From positions 1-64,000 of the forward strand of contig NZ_JARVKY010000032.1 of NCBI RefSeq assembly GCF_029813785.1: a DNA stretch of 64,000 nt. The letters run 5' to 3'. The notes below the pieces were generated by a model. That model did not search any database, was not told where the DNA came from, and worked only from the letters and a program-made list of their open reading frames with translations. Shown piece after piece: positions 29,729 through 38,444 of the stretch. The stretch is from Streptomyces sp. DH41 (GTDB lineage Bacteria > Actinomycetota > Actinomycetes > Streptomycetales > Streptomycetaceae). The number at the start of each line of letters is the position of its first letter. Within the stretch, counting starts at the first letter, position 1. Both the position numbers and the translations under genes were made by a program.

Positions 29729-30847
29729 TTAGCCCTCCGAGGGGGCGAGGCGCTTCAGCTCCGCCTCGGTCGACTTCAGCAGGTCGGTCCAGGAGTCCTC
29801 GAACTTGTCGACGCCCTCCTTCTCCAGCAGCCGGACCACCTCGTCGTAGCCGATCCCGAGCTTCTCGACCGCGTCGAGGTCGGCGCGGGCCTGCTCGTAG
29901 GTGCCGGCGACCGTGTCGCCGGTGATCTCGCCGTGGTCCTCGGTGGCGAACAGCGTCGCCTCCGGCATGGTGTTGACCGTGTTCGGCGCGACCAGGTCGG
30001 TGACGTACATCGTGTCGCTGTACGCCTTGTCCTTCACACCGGTGGACGCCCACAGCGGACGCTGCTTGTTGGCGCCGGCCCTCTCCAGGGCGTTCCAGCG
30101 GTCGGAGGAGAAGATCTCCTCGTACGCCTGGTAGGCGAGCCGGGCGTTGGCGACGGCGGCCTTGCCGCGCAGCGCCTTGGCCTCGTCGGTGCCGAGCGCG
30201 TCGATCCGCTTGTCGATCTCGGTGTCCACGCGGGACACGAAGAAGGACGCCACCGAGTGGATCTGCGAGAGGTCCAGGCCGCGCTCCTTGGCCTTCTCCA
30301 GGCCGGTGAGGAAGGCGTCCATGACCAGGCGGTAGCGCTCCAGCGAGAAGATCAGCGTGACGTTGACGCTGATGCCCAGGCCGATGGTCTCGGCGATCGC
30401 CGGGATACCGGCCTCGGTCGCCGGGATCTTGATCAGCGTGTTGGGCCGGTCCACCAGCCAGGCCAGCTGCTTGGCCTCGGCGACCGTCGCCTTGGTGTTG
30501 TGCGCGAGGCGCGGGTCGACCTCGATGGAGACCCGGCCGTCCTTGCCGCCGGTGGCGTCGAAGACGGGGCGCAGGATGTCGGCGGCGTCGCGGACGTCCG
30601 CCGTGGTGATCATGCGGATGGCCTCTTCGACCGTGACCTTGCGGAAGGCGAGGTCGGAGAGCTGCTGGTCGTAGCCGTCGCCCTGGGAGATCGCCTTCTG
30701 GAAGATCGACGGGTTGGTGGTGACGCCCACGACGTGCTGCTGGTCGATCAGCTCGGCGAGGTTGCCGGACGTGATGCGCTTGCGCGACAGGTCGTCCAGC
30801 CAGATCGCGACGCCTTCATCGGAGAGGCGCTTGAGTGCGTCTGTCAT
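29729..30847 (-). CDS. tal: Transaldolase
   Basis: Non-oxidative pentose-phosphate enzyme that moves dihydroxyacetone units between sugar phosphates through a Schiff-base lysine. The 372-aa protein shows GVTTNPSIFQKAI near residue 40 and the catalytic TLIKIPATEAGIPAI near 138, with NVTLIFSLERY after it. This is the actinobacterial long form. It follows tkt by 34 bases and precedes zwf by 4. Confidence 0.96.
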   Translation of the reverse strand: MTDALKRLSDEGVAIWLDDLSRKRITSGNLAELIDQQHVVGVTTNPSIFQKAISQGDGYDQQLSDLAFRKVTVEEAIRMITTADVRDAADILRPVFDATGGKDGRVSIEVDPRLAHNTKATVAEAKQLAWLVDRPNTLIKIPATEAGIPAIAETIGLGISVNVTLIFSLERYRLVMDAFLTGLEKAKERGLDLSQIHSVASFFVSRVDTEIDKRIDALGTDEAKALRGKAAVANARLAYQAYEEIFSSDRWNALERAGANKQRPLWASTGVKDKAYSDTMYVTDLVAPNTVNTMPEATLFATEDHGEITGDTVAGTYEQARADLDAVEKLGIGYDEVVRLLEKEGVDKFEDSWTDLLKSTEAELKRLAPSEG

Positions 30848-30881
30848 GGAAAATGCATCTCCTACGTGTCGTATACGAGCG

Positions 30882-32969
30882 TCAGCGCTGAGCTGCGGTC
30901 AGCGATTCCCGGGCAGCGGCGGTCACGTTCTCGGCGGTGAAGCCGAACTCGCGGAAGAGCACCTTGCCGTCCGCCGAAGCACCGAAGTGCTCCAGGGAAA
31001 CGATGCGGCCGGCGTCCCCGACGTACTTGTGCCAGGTGAGACCGATCCCGGCCTCCACCGCGACACGGGCCCTCACGGACGGGGGCAGGACGCTGTCCCG
31101 GTACCCCTGGTCCTGCTGCTCGAACCACTCGACGCACGGCATGGACACCACGCGCGTCGGCACGCCGTCGGCCTGGAGCCGCTCGCGCGCCTCGACGGCG
31201 ACGTGCACCTCGGAGCCGGTGGCGATCAGGACGACCTCGGCGTCGCCGCCCTCGGCGTCGAACAGGACGTAGCCGCCCTTGGCCGCGTCCTCGTTGGCCT
31301 CGTACGTCGGCACACCCTGACGGGTGAGCGCCAGACCGTGCGGCTGGCCCTTGCCGAACTCCTTCGTCCAGCGCTTGAGGATCTCGCGCCAGGCGATCGC
31401 GGTCTCGTTGGCGTCGGCCGGGCGGACCACGTTCAGGCCCGGGATGGCGCGCAGCGAGGCGAGGTGCTCGACGGGCTGGTGGGTCGGGCCGTCCTCGCCC
31501 AGACCGATGGAGTCGTGCGTCCACACGTACGTCACCGGCAGGTGCATGAGCGCCGACAGACGGACGGCGTTGCGCATGTAGTCCGAGAAGACCAGGAACG
31601 TTCCGCCGTAGATGCGGGTGTTGCCGTGCAGCGCGATGCCGTTCATCTCGGCGGCCATCGCGTGCTCGCGGATGCCGAAGTGAATCGTGCGGCCGTACGG
31701 GTCCGCCTCGGGCAGCGGGTTGTCCGCCGGGAGGAAGGACGACGTCTTGTCGATCGTCGTGTTGTTCGAGCCGGCCAGGTCGGCCGAGCCGCCCCACAGC
31801 TCGGGAACGACCGCGCCGAGCGCCTGGAGGACCTTGCCGGACGCGGCACGGGTGGCGACACCCTTGCCCGTCTCGAAGACCGGGATCTTCTCCTCCCAGC
31901 CCTTGGGGAGCTCGCCCTTGGCGACCCGCTCGTACTCGGCGGCGCGGTCGGGGTGGTTGTCCCGCCACTGCTGGAAGGTCTTCTCCCACACGGCGCGGGC
32001 CGCCCGGCCCTTCTCCAGCGCCTTGCGGGTGTGGCCGATGACCTCGTCGGAGACCTCGAAGGTCTTCTCCGGGTCGAAGCCCAGGACCCGCTTGGTCGCC
32101 GCGACCTCGTCGTCGCCGAGCGCCGAGCCGTGCGCGGCCTCGGTGTTCTGGGCGTTCGGGGCGGGCCAGGCGATGATCGAGCGCATGGCGATGAAGGACG
32201 GCCGGTCGGTGACCTTCTTCGCCGCCTCGATCGCGTCGTAGAGCGCGTTCGGGTCCAGGTCGCCGTCCGGCTTCGGGGCGACGCGCTGGACGTGCCAGCC
32301 GTACGCCTCGTACCGCTTGCAGGTGTCCTCGGAGACGGCGGTCTCGGTGTCGCCCTCGATCGAGATGTGGTTGTCGTCCCACAGCAGGACCAGGTTGCCG
32401 AGCTTCTGGTGGCCCGCGAGGGAGGAGGCCTCGGCGGAGATGCCCTCCTGAAGGCAGCCGTCACCGGCGACGCAGTAGACGAAGTGGTCGAACGGGGAGG
32501 TGCCCTCGGCGGCCTCCGGGTCGAACAGGCCGCGCTCGTAGCGGGCGGCCATCGCCATGCCCACCGCGTTGGCGACACCCTGGCCGAGCGGGCCGGTCGT
32601 CGTCTCCACACCCGTGGTGTGGCCGTACTCCGGGTGGCCGGGGGTCTTGGAGCCCCACGTGCGGAAGGACTCGAGGTCCGCCAGCTCCAGGCCGAAGCCG
32701 GCCAGGTAGAGCTGGGTGTAGAGGGTCAGCGACGAATGGCCGGCGGACAGCACGAAACGGTCGCGTCCGACCCAGTTCGCGTCGGCGGGGTCGTGCCGCA
32801 TCACCTTCTGGAAGAGGGTGTAGGCGGCGGGCGCCAGGCTCATCGCCGTACCCGGATGGCCGTTGCCAACCTTCTGTACGGCATCGGCGGCCAGGACGCG
32901 GGCGGTGTCCACGGCCCGCTGGTCCAGTTCGGTCCACTCGAGGTCTGTGGTGGTCGGCTTGGTGCTCAC
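30882..32969 (-). CDS. tkt: Transketolase
   Basis: Thiamine-diphosphate enzyme transferring two-carbon units in the pentose-phosphate pathway. The 695-aa protein contains GNGHPGTAMSLAPAAYTLF with the active-site His, the thiamine motif GDGCLQEGISAEASS...DDNHISIEG, the second-domain DSIGLGEDGPTHQPVEHLA and the C-terminal domain. The GTG at 32969 is the first start of the conserved sequence. A perfect 13-base palindrome lies between the likely ribosome binding site and the start codon. It heads the tkt-tal-zwf-opcA-pgl operon. Confidence 0.96.
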   Translation of the reverse strand: MSTKPTTTDLEWTELDQRAVDTARVLAADAVQKVGNGHPGTAMSLAPAAYTLFQKVMRHDPADANWVGRDRFVLSAGHSSLTLYTQLYLAGFGLELADLESFRTWGSKTPGHPEYGHTTGVETTTGPLGQGVANAVGMAMAARYERGLFDPEAAEGTSPFDHFVYCVAGDGCLQEGISAEASSLAGHQKLGNLVLLWDDNHISIEGDTETAVSEDTCKRYEAYGWHVQRVAPKPDGDLDPNALYDAIEAAKKVTDRPSFIAMRSIIAWPAPNAQNTEAAHGSALGDDEVAATKRVLGFDPEKTFEVSDEVIGHTRKALEKGRAARAVWEKTFQQWRDNHPDRAAEYERVAKGELPKGWEEKIPVFETGKGVATRAASGKVLQALGAVVPELWGGSADLAGSNNTTIDKTSSFLPADNPLPEADPYGRTIHFGIREHAMAAEMNGIALHGNTRIYGGTFLVFSDYMRNAVRLSALMHLPVTYVWTHDSIGLGEDGPTHQPVEHLASLRAIPGLNVVRPADANETAIAWREILKRWTKEFGKGQPHGLALTRQGVPTYEANEDAAKGGYVLFDAEGGDAEVVLIATGSEVHVAVEARERLQADGVPTRVVSMPCVEWFEQQDQGYRDSVLPPSVRARVAVEAGIGLTWHKYVGDAGRIVSLEHFGASADGKVLFREFGFTAENVTAAARESLTAAQR

Positions 32970-32981
32970 CCTGAGTCAGGG
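32969..32981. promoter_or_regulatory. Palindrome in the tkt leader
   Basis: CCCTGAGTCAGGG is a perfect inverted repeat directly in front of the tkt start codon, between it and the purine-rich GGAGAGGAG. It could be a small RNA hairpin or an operator half-turn. Confidence 0.4.
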
Positions 32982-33273
32982 CTCCTCTCCACATGTCGGA
33001 TGCCGGTGCGCGTGCTGCGCCCACCGGCTGCCGGCGCGTCCGTGAGTCGGCCGGCCATGGCCGAGCCTACCCCCGTAAGTACGTGCGTTTTTCCGCTGGA
33101 AACAAGACTGCCGGGACTCTCGTGGATCCGCCTCTCGACTGGGCGAAACCGCATTCGGCAAGTGAATACGGAGCCGCTCATCTGACCGCTCAATCGACTC
33201 CCCGAACGCACGTCGGAGCACCCCTCTCAACACGACCCCACCCCCACGAAGGCCGAAGTACGGGCAACGTCTA

Positions 33274-33309
33274 AAGTGGCGTGGTACGCGCGAGCCTTTA
33301 CCGCCACTT
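33274..33309. repeat. Inverted repeat in the tkt-ctaB divergent gap
   Basis: AAGTGGCG (33274-33281) faces CGCCACTT (33302-33309) with a 20-base centre. The whole 382-base gap 32970-33351 holds no gene; it must carry the divergent tkt and ctaB promoters, but I cannot assign -35/-10 pairs with confidence. Confidence 0.4.
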
Positions 33310-33351
33310 CACGCGGTCGGGCTTGCTGGGATGTCTCTGTCAGGGGTGTGC

Positions 33352-34299
33352 GTGACGGCCGTTGAATCCCGTCCTGCGGGGGTTATCGGGACGAACCAGA
33401 GCCCGAGTCACCGGCCGTTCGGGGCCCGTGTCAAGGCGTTCGTGGCGTTGACCAAGCCGCGGATCATCGAGCTTCTGCTGATCACCACCGTTCCGGTGAT
33501 GTTCCTCGCCGAGCAAGGTGTTCCGGATCTGAGGCTGGTGCTGCTGACCTGCGTCGGCGGTTACCTGTCCGCCGGCGGCGCCAACGCGCTGAACATGTAC
33601 ATCGACCGCGACATCGACGCGCTGATGGACCGGACCTCGCAGCGCCCGCTGGTGACCGGAATGGTCAGTCCGGCCGAATGCCTGGTCTTCGGCATCACCC
33701 TGGCCGTCGTCTCGACGCTGCTGTTCGGCCTCACCGTCAACTGGCTGTCGGCCTGGCTCTCGCTCGGCGCTCTCCTCTTCTATGTCGTCGTCTACACGAT
33801 GATCCTCAAGCGCCGTACCTCGCAGAACATCGTCTGGGGCGGAATCGCCGGCTGTCTGCCGGTGCTCATCGGCTGGTCGGCCGTGACCAACTCGATGTCC
33901 TGGGCGCCGGTCATCCTGTTCGGGGTGATGTTCTTCTGGACGCCGCCGCACTACTGGCCGCTGTCCATGAAGGTCAAGGAGGACTACGCGCGCGTCGGCG
34001 TGCCGATGCTCCCGGTCATCGCCTCCAACAAGGTCGTCGCCCGCCAGATCGTCATCTACAGCTGGGTCATGGTCGCCGTGTCGCTGCTGCTGCAGCCGCT
34101 GGGCTACACCGGCTGGTTCTACACGGCGGTCGCCCTGGCGGCCGGCGGCATGTGGCTGTGGGAGGCGCACGGGCTGCAGAACCGCGCCAAGGCCGAGGTG
34201 ACGGGCGGCAAGCTCAAGGAGATGCGGCTCTTCCACTGGTCGATCACCTATGTGTCGGTGCTGTTCCTGGCGATCGCGGTGGACCCCTTCCTGCGCTGA
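33352..34299 (+). CDS. ctaB: Protoheme IX farnesyltransferase (heme O synthase)
   Basis: UbiA-family membrane prenyltransferase that adds farnesyl to heme b to form heme O for cytochrome oxidase. The 315-aa protein has about eight to nine membrane helices, the first Asp-rich motif in NMYIDRDIDALMDRTSQRPL (NxxxDxxxD) and FWTPPHYWPLSMKVKEDYARVGVPM as the second conserved cytosolic loop. The GTG at 33352 was chosen by likeness to the family N-terminus. CtaA, which acts on the product, is encoded about 3 kb downstream on the other strand. Confidence 0.95.
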   Translation: MTAVESRPAGVIGTNQSPSHRPFGARVKAFVALTKPRIIELLLITTVPVMFLAEQGVPDLRLVLLTCVGGYLSAGGANALNMYIDRDIDALMDRTSQRPLVTGMVSPAECLVFGITLAVVSTLLFGLTVNWLSAWLSLGALLFYVVVYTMILKRRTSQNIVWGGIAGCLPVLIGWSAVTNSMSWAPVILFGVMFFWTPPHYWPLSMKVKEDYARVGVPMLPVIASNKVVARQIVIYSWVMVAVSLLLQPLGYTGWFYTAVALAAGGMWLWEAHGLQNRAKAEVTGGKLKEMRLFHWSITYVSVLFLAIAVDPFLR

Positions 34300-34355
34300 G
34301 TACTCGCGGTTCCCGCCCGTCGCCGTCCGATCTACCCGTCGGTAGCATCCTGGTC

Positions 34356-34709
34356 ATGGCAGACACGCAGCAGGTTGACACGAAGGCCGGGTGGGCCGAG
34401 CGGTGGGCCGAGTACCGGCTGACCCGGATGGCCGGGCGGATCGACGCCTTCTCCAAGGCGCACGGCGGCGCCGAGGCCCAGGTGGCCTACCTCGGTGAAC
34501 GCGGCGCCCGGATCGTGCTCGTCGGTGAGGACGGCGCCTGGGGCGACCTGGTCGCGCGCTCCCCCGAGGCCGCCCGGAAGGCCGTGGAGAAGTCCGGGAT
34601 CACCGTCCACGACGACTTCGACGGCGAGTTCGCGGCCAAGGTGGAGACCGGCCCCTACGAGTGGTCGCGCATGGCGGGCATCCAGGTCGGCGGGCCGAGC
34701 AACACCTGA
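34356..34709 (+). CDS. Conserved hypothetical protein
   Basis: 117-aa soluble protein of no family that I recognise. It is rich in charged residues, with an N-terminal helix (AGWAERWAEYRLTRMAGRID) and a short beta-like segment (RIVLVGEDGAWGDLVARS). No motif points to catalysis or DNA binding. It lies 56 bases after ctaB and 66 before an amidohydrolase, read the same way, and may be transcribed with them. ATG 34356 is the only sensible start. Confidence 0.7.
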   Translation: MADTQQVDTKAGWAERWAEYRLTRMAGRIDAFSKAHGGAEAQVAYLGERGARIVLVGEDGAWGDLVARSPEAARKAVEKSGITVHDDFDGEFAAKVETGPYEWSRMAGIQVGGPSNT

Positions 34710-34775
34710 GACCGGGTTCACCCGTTAGGACCGTAGGAAGCCGCAAGGCGCACGGTCCCAGCAGGGGGAGCCCGG

Positions 34776-35882
34776 ATGATCGAAACGCCGTCCCTGGTGG
34801 ACCAGTACTGCCACGGCGTCCTGAGAACGGAGCTGGGCCTCGGCACCTTCGAGGCCCGGCTGGCCCGCACCGAGGGGCCGCCCGCGGCGGGCACTACCCT
34901 CTTCGACACCCAGACCGGCTTCGCGGTACGCCGCTGGTGCCCGCCCCTGCTCGGCCTGGAACCGCACTGCACGCCCGCCCGCTACCTGGCCCGGCGCCGC
35001 GAACTCGGCGTCCTGGAGGCCGACCGCAGGCTGCTGCGCGGCAGCGGCATCACCACCTACCTGGTCGACGCCGGCCTGCCCGGCGACCTCACCGGACCCG
35101 CGGAGATGGCCACCGCCGCGGACGCCGACGCCCACGAGATCGTCCGCCTGGAACTACTGGCCGAGCAGGTCGCCGACACCTCCGGCACCGTCGACTCCTT
35201 CCTCGCCAACCTCGCCGAGGCGGTGCACGGCGCCGCCGCGAACGCGGTCGCCTTCACCTCGGTGGCCGGCGTACGGCACGGTCTGGCGCTCGCTCCCGAA
35301 CCGCCCGGCCCCGGCGAGGTGCGGGGCGCCGCCGCCCGCTGGCTGACCGGGCGCGAGGTCGGCGGCGAGCTGAGCGACCCGGTCCTGCTGCGGCACCTGC
35401 TGTGGAGCGCCGTCGCCTCGGGCCGGCCGCTCCAGCTGCACGCGGGCCTCGGCGAGCCGGGCCTGCGCATCGACCGCACCGACCCGGTCCTGCTGACGGA
35501 CTTCGTACGGGCCACCGCCGGCCTCGGCACCGACCTGGTCCTGCTGCACGGCTACCCGTACCACCGCCACGCCGCCCACCTCGCCGGAGTCTTCCCGCAC
35601 GTCTACGCCGACTCGGGCGCCGCCCTGGTACGCACCGGCGCCCGGGCCGCGACGGTCCTCGCGGAGATCCTGGAGCTGGCGCCCTTCGGCAAGGTCCTGT
35701 TCTCCAGCGGCGCCCAGGGCCTGCCCGAACTGCACGTGGTCGCCGCCCGCCTCTTCCGCGAGGCCCTGGGACGGGTGCTGGGCACCTGGGTGGCCGAGGA
35801 GGCGTGGGCACCGGCGGACGCGCGGCGGGTGGCGGGGATGATCGCGTCGGGAAACGCGGTGAGGGTGTACGGCCTGGACTGA
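34776..35882 (+). CDS. Amidohydrolase-2 family protein
   Basis: 368-aa metal-dependent hydrolase-like TIM barrel. An N-terminal SLVDQYCHGVLR resembles the first metal motif (here C-H rather than HxH), PLQLHAGLGEPG supplies a mid-barrel His, DLVLLHGYPYHRHAAHLAGVFPHVYADSGAAL a further His strand, and FGKVLFSSGAQGLPEL the final acidic/Ser region where many members have Asp. Such proteins resemble the N-terminal domain of FluG and act as amidohydrolases or decarboxylases; several ligands are substituted, so catalytic activity is uncertain. The next gene follows by 18 bases. Confidence 0.75.
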   Translation: MIETPSLVDQYCHGVLRTELGLGTFEARLARTEGPPAAGTTLFDTQTGFAVRRWCPPLLGLEPHCTPARYLARRRELGVLEADRRLLRGSGITTYLVDAGLPGDLTGPAEMATAADADAHEIVRLELLAEQVADTSGTVDSFLANLAEAVHGAAANAVAFTSVAGVRHGLALAPEPPGPGEVRGAAARWLTGREVGGELSDPVLLRHLLWSAVASGRPLQLHAGLGEPGLRIDRTDPVLLTDFVRATAGLGTDLVLLHGYPYHRHAAHLAGVFPHVYADSGAALVRTGARAATVLAEILELAPFGKVLFSSGAQGLPELHVVAARLFREALGRVLGTWVAEEAWAPADARRVAGMIASGNAVRVYGLD

Positions 35883-35900
35883 ATCGCGGACACTGACCGG

Positions 35901-36638
35901 ATGCCGACCGACACGCTGCTCGATCGCTTCCTCCAGGGACTCGGACCCCTCGCCCCCGTCGCCGTCTGGGCCCACGGCTCACTGGCCGGCGGCGACTACC
36001 AGGAAGGCCGGAGCGACCTCGACCTGATCGCGGTGCCAGGCCGCCCGGTCACCGCCCGCACGGCCTGGCGGCTGGGACTGCTCCACGCCCGACTGCGCGC
36101 CGAGCCGCTCGCGGGACAGCTGCACTGCACCTATCTGTCGCCCGACTCCGTCGCGGACCCCGCACGGCGCCATCTGACCTGGGCGCACGGGCAGCTGTTC
36201 AAACGACCGGTCACCCCGGTCACCCGGCGCGAGCTGCACACCTTCGGGCGTGTCCTGCACGGGGAGTCACCGGGGCCGGTGCTGCCGCGCGTGTCCGACA
36301 CCGAACTGGCCGGGTTCGTCGTCCGGGACCAGCGGGACTTCTGGCGGCCGGCCGTGCGGCGGGGCGAGCTGTGGCGGCAGGACGTCTGGGTCGACCTGGG
36401 CCTGCTCACCTTCGCCCGCGCCACCGTCACGCTGCGGGACGGCGACCTGATCTCCAAGCGGCAGGCACTCGCGGAACTCCGCGGCCTGGGAGCGCCCGGC
36501 GAGGTCGTCGGGGACATCGAGCGACGCCGCTACGGGAACCCCGTGCCGCCCGCCGCCGACTGGACCGTCCGCCGCGGCGAGCTGACCCGGAGCTACCTGG
36601 GGCCGGCCATCGACGCGCTGGTCGCCTCGTACTCCTGA
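35901..36638 (+). CDS. Nucleotidyltransferase-domain protein (AadA/ANT-like)
   Basis: 245-aa protein with a polymerase-beta-type nucleotidyltransferase core: AHGSLAGGDYQEGRSDLDLI near residue 24 gives the GS...SDxDL motif with metal-binding Asp residues. The C-terminal helical part resembles DUF4111, as in aminoglycoside adenylyltransferases. It could modify a small hydroxylated molecule; substrate unknown, and resistance should not be assumed. Its last 46 bases overlap the end of the convergent ctaA gene. Confidence 0.8.
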   Translation: MPTDTLLDRFLQGLGPLAPVAVWAHGSLAGGDYQEGRSDLDLIAVPGRPVTARTAWRLGLLHARLRAEPLAGQLHCTYLSPDSVADPARRHLTWAHGQLFKRPVTPVTRRELHTFGRVLHGESPGPVLPRVSDTELAGFVVRDQRDFWRPAVRRGELWRQDVWVDLGLLTFARATVTLRDGDLISKRQALAELRGLGAPGEVVGDIERRRYGNPVPPAADWTVRRGELTRSYLGPAIDALVASYS

Positions 36639-37615
36639 ACCGGCACCTCGGGCACCGTCTCCTCGGGCCGCTCACGCAGCGCCAGCAGCACCCTCAGCGC
36701 CGCGATCCACATCACGCACGAGCCGAACATGTGCAGGCCGACCAGGACCTCGGGCAGGTCGGTGAAGTACTGCACGTAGCCGATGGCGCCCTGGGCGAGC
36801 AGCACCAGGAACAGGTCGCGGGTGCGGGCCAGCGGGCCCTTGGGCGCGTCGACCGCCTTCAGGACGAACCACAGGGCGAACGTCAGCGTCACCACGACCC
36901 ACGCCAGGACGGCGTGCACCTTGCTCACCGTCTCCCAGTCGAGCGGCATCCGCGGCACGTCGCTGGAGTCACCCGCGTGCGGTCCGGCCCCGGTGACCAC
37001 CGTGCCGACCGCGATCAGCAGCACGGAGACGCCGATCATCGCCCACACCAGCTGCTGGACCGCCTTGCCGACCAGGGGGCGCGGTGCCGCGTCGCCCTCC
37101 CGGGTGCGCTGCCACATCACGGTAGCGACCGCGATCAGCGCGGTCGACAGCAGGAAGTGGGCCGCGACGGTGTACGGGTTGAGGCCGACCAGGACCACGA
37201 TGCCGCCGAGGACGGCGTTGCCCATCACGATCCAGAACTGCAGCCAGCCCAGCCGCGTCAGGCCACGCCGGTACGGCTTCTGCGACCGTGCGGCGATGAT
37301 CGCCCAGCCGACCGCGGCGCACAGCACGTAGGTCAGCAGACGGTTGCCGAACTCGATGACGCCGTGGATGCCCATCTCGCTGGTGTTGGTCAGCGAGTCG
37401 TCGGTGCACTTGGGCCAGGTCGGACAGCCGAGGCCCGATCCGGTCAGGCGCACGGCACCGCCGGTGACGACGATGGCCACCGCCATGACGAGCGCGGCGA
37501 GGGCCGCCCGCCGGACCGTCCGGGGATCCGGGGTCCAGCGCGCGGCGATGAAGGCGAGCGGATTGCGCACGGCGGCTGCGGCGTCGGCGCGGGTCACGTT
37601 TGGCACGCCGTCCAT
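36593..37615 (-). CDS. ctaA: Heme A synthase (COX15/CtaA)
   Basis: Membrane enzyme oxidising heme O to heme A for cytochrome aa3 oxidase. The 340-aa protein has eight predicted helices in two four-helix halves, with GGAVRLTGSGLGCPTWPKC after the first helix (the conserved Cys pair region), GVIEFGNRLL (EFxNR, heme-binding His/Glu region) and later conserved His residues (KVHAVLAWVV, VGLHMFGSCVM). ATG 37615 was used; a GTG at 37597 is an alternative. It lies divergently from nothing obvious and is followed downstream by the overlapping nucleotidyltransferase gene. Confidence 0.92.
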   Translation of the reverse strand: MDGVPNVTRADAAAAVRNPLAFIAARWTPDPRTVRRAALAALVMAVAIVVTGGAVRLTGSGLGCPTWPKCTDDSLTNTSEMGIHGVIEFGNRLLTYVLCAAVGWAIIAARSQKPYRRGLTRLGWLQFWIVMGNAVLGGIVVLVGLNPYTVAAHFLLSTALIAVATVMWQRTREGDAAPRPLVGKAVQQLVWAMIGVSVLLIAVGTVVTGAGPHAGDSSDVPRMPLDWETVSKVHAVLAWVVVTLTFALWFVLKAVDAPKGPLARTRDLFLVLLAQGAIGYVQYFTDLPEVLVGLHMFGSCVMWIAALRVLLALRERPEETVPEVPVQEYEATSASMAGPR

Positions 37616-37670
37616 CGTAGGCGCCCGCTTGTGCACGCTTTCACGAGGGTCCGGTCAGTGGTGCGTGCTC

Positions 37671-38444
37671 CTACTCCCAGCGGAAGAACTTCCCGGCCGC
37701 CGCCAGTCCCACGACGGCCCAGACGGCGAGGATCCCCAGGTCGCCCCAGGGCATCTGGGCCCCGTGCTGGAGGACGTCCCGCAGCCCGTCCGACAGGGCG
37801 GAGATCGGCAGCAGCCCCAGCACGCTCTGCGCCGCGTCCGGGAACTTGTCCAGCGGCACGATCACCCCGCCGCCCACGAGGAGCAGCAGGAAGACCAGGT
37901 TGGCGGCGGCCAGCGTGGCCTCCGCCTTCAGCGTGCCCGCCATGAGCAGTCCGAGCCCGGAGAAGGCGGCCGTACCGAGGACCAGGAGCAGCAGCACGGC
38001 GAACGGGCTGCCGTGCGGCGACCAGCCCAGCGCGAAGGCGATCACCGTCAGCAGGATGATCTGGAGTACCTCGGTGACCAGGACGGACACCGTCTTCGCG
38101 GTCATCAGGGCCCAGCGCGGCAGCGGCGAGGCGGCCAGCCGCTTGAGCACCCCGTACCGGCGCTCGAAGCCGGTGCCGATGGCCTGCCCGGTGAACGCCG
38201 TCGACATCACGGCGAGCGCCAGGATGCCGGGCGCGAGGAAGTCCACGGCCTCCTCGGCACCGGTGTCGATGATGTCCACGGAACCGAACAGGACCAGCAG
38301 CAGCGTCGGGATGATCACCGTCAGCAGCAGCTGCTCGCCGTTGCGCAGCAGCATCTTCGTCTCGAGCACGGCCTGGGCCGCGATCATGCGGCCGAGCGGC
38401 GCGGCACCGGGCTTCGGCGTGTAGGTGCCGGTGGTGGTGGTCAC
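37671..38444 (-). CDS. ABC-2 type transporter permease
   Basis: 257-aa membrane subunit with six helices of the ABC-2 (DrrB-like) type, for example MLLRNGEQLLLTVIIPTLLL near the start and the pair FAVLLLLVLGTAAFSGLGLL and LVFLLLLVGGGVIVPLDKFP, the family signature region. Its GTG start at 38444 overlaps the stop of the ATPase gene (GTGA). Together they form an exporter, probably for a drug, lipid or antibiotic; substrate unknown. Confidence 0.88.
   Translation of the reverse strand: MTTTTGTYTPKPGAAPLGRMIAAQAVLETKMLLRNGEQLLLTVIIPTLLLVLFGSVDIIDTGAEEAVDFLAPGILALAVMSTAFTGQAIGTGFERRYGVLKRLAASPLPRWALMTAKTVSVLVTEVLQIILLTVIAFALGWSPHGSPFAVLLLLVLGTAAFSGLGLLMAGTLKAEATLAAANLVFLLLLVGGGVIVPLDKFPDAAQSVLGLLPISALSDGLRDVLQHGAQMPWGDLGILAVWAVVGLAAAGKFFRWE

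Noticed and set aside
33274..33309. Rho-independent terminator in the tkt-ctaB gap
   Set aside because: Both flanking genes point away from it, so nothing needs terminating there; listed only as an inverted repeat.
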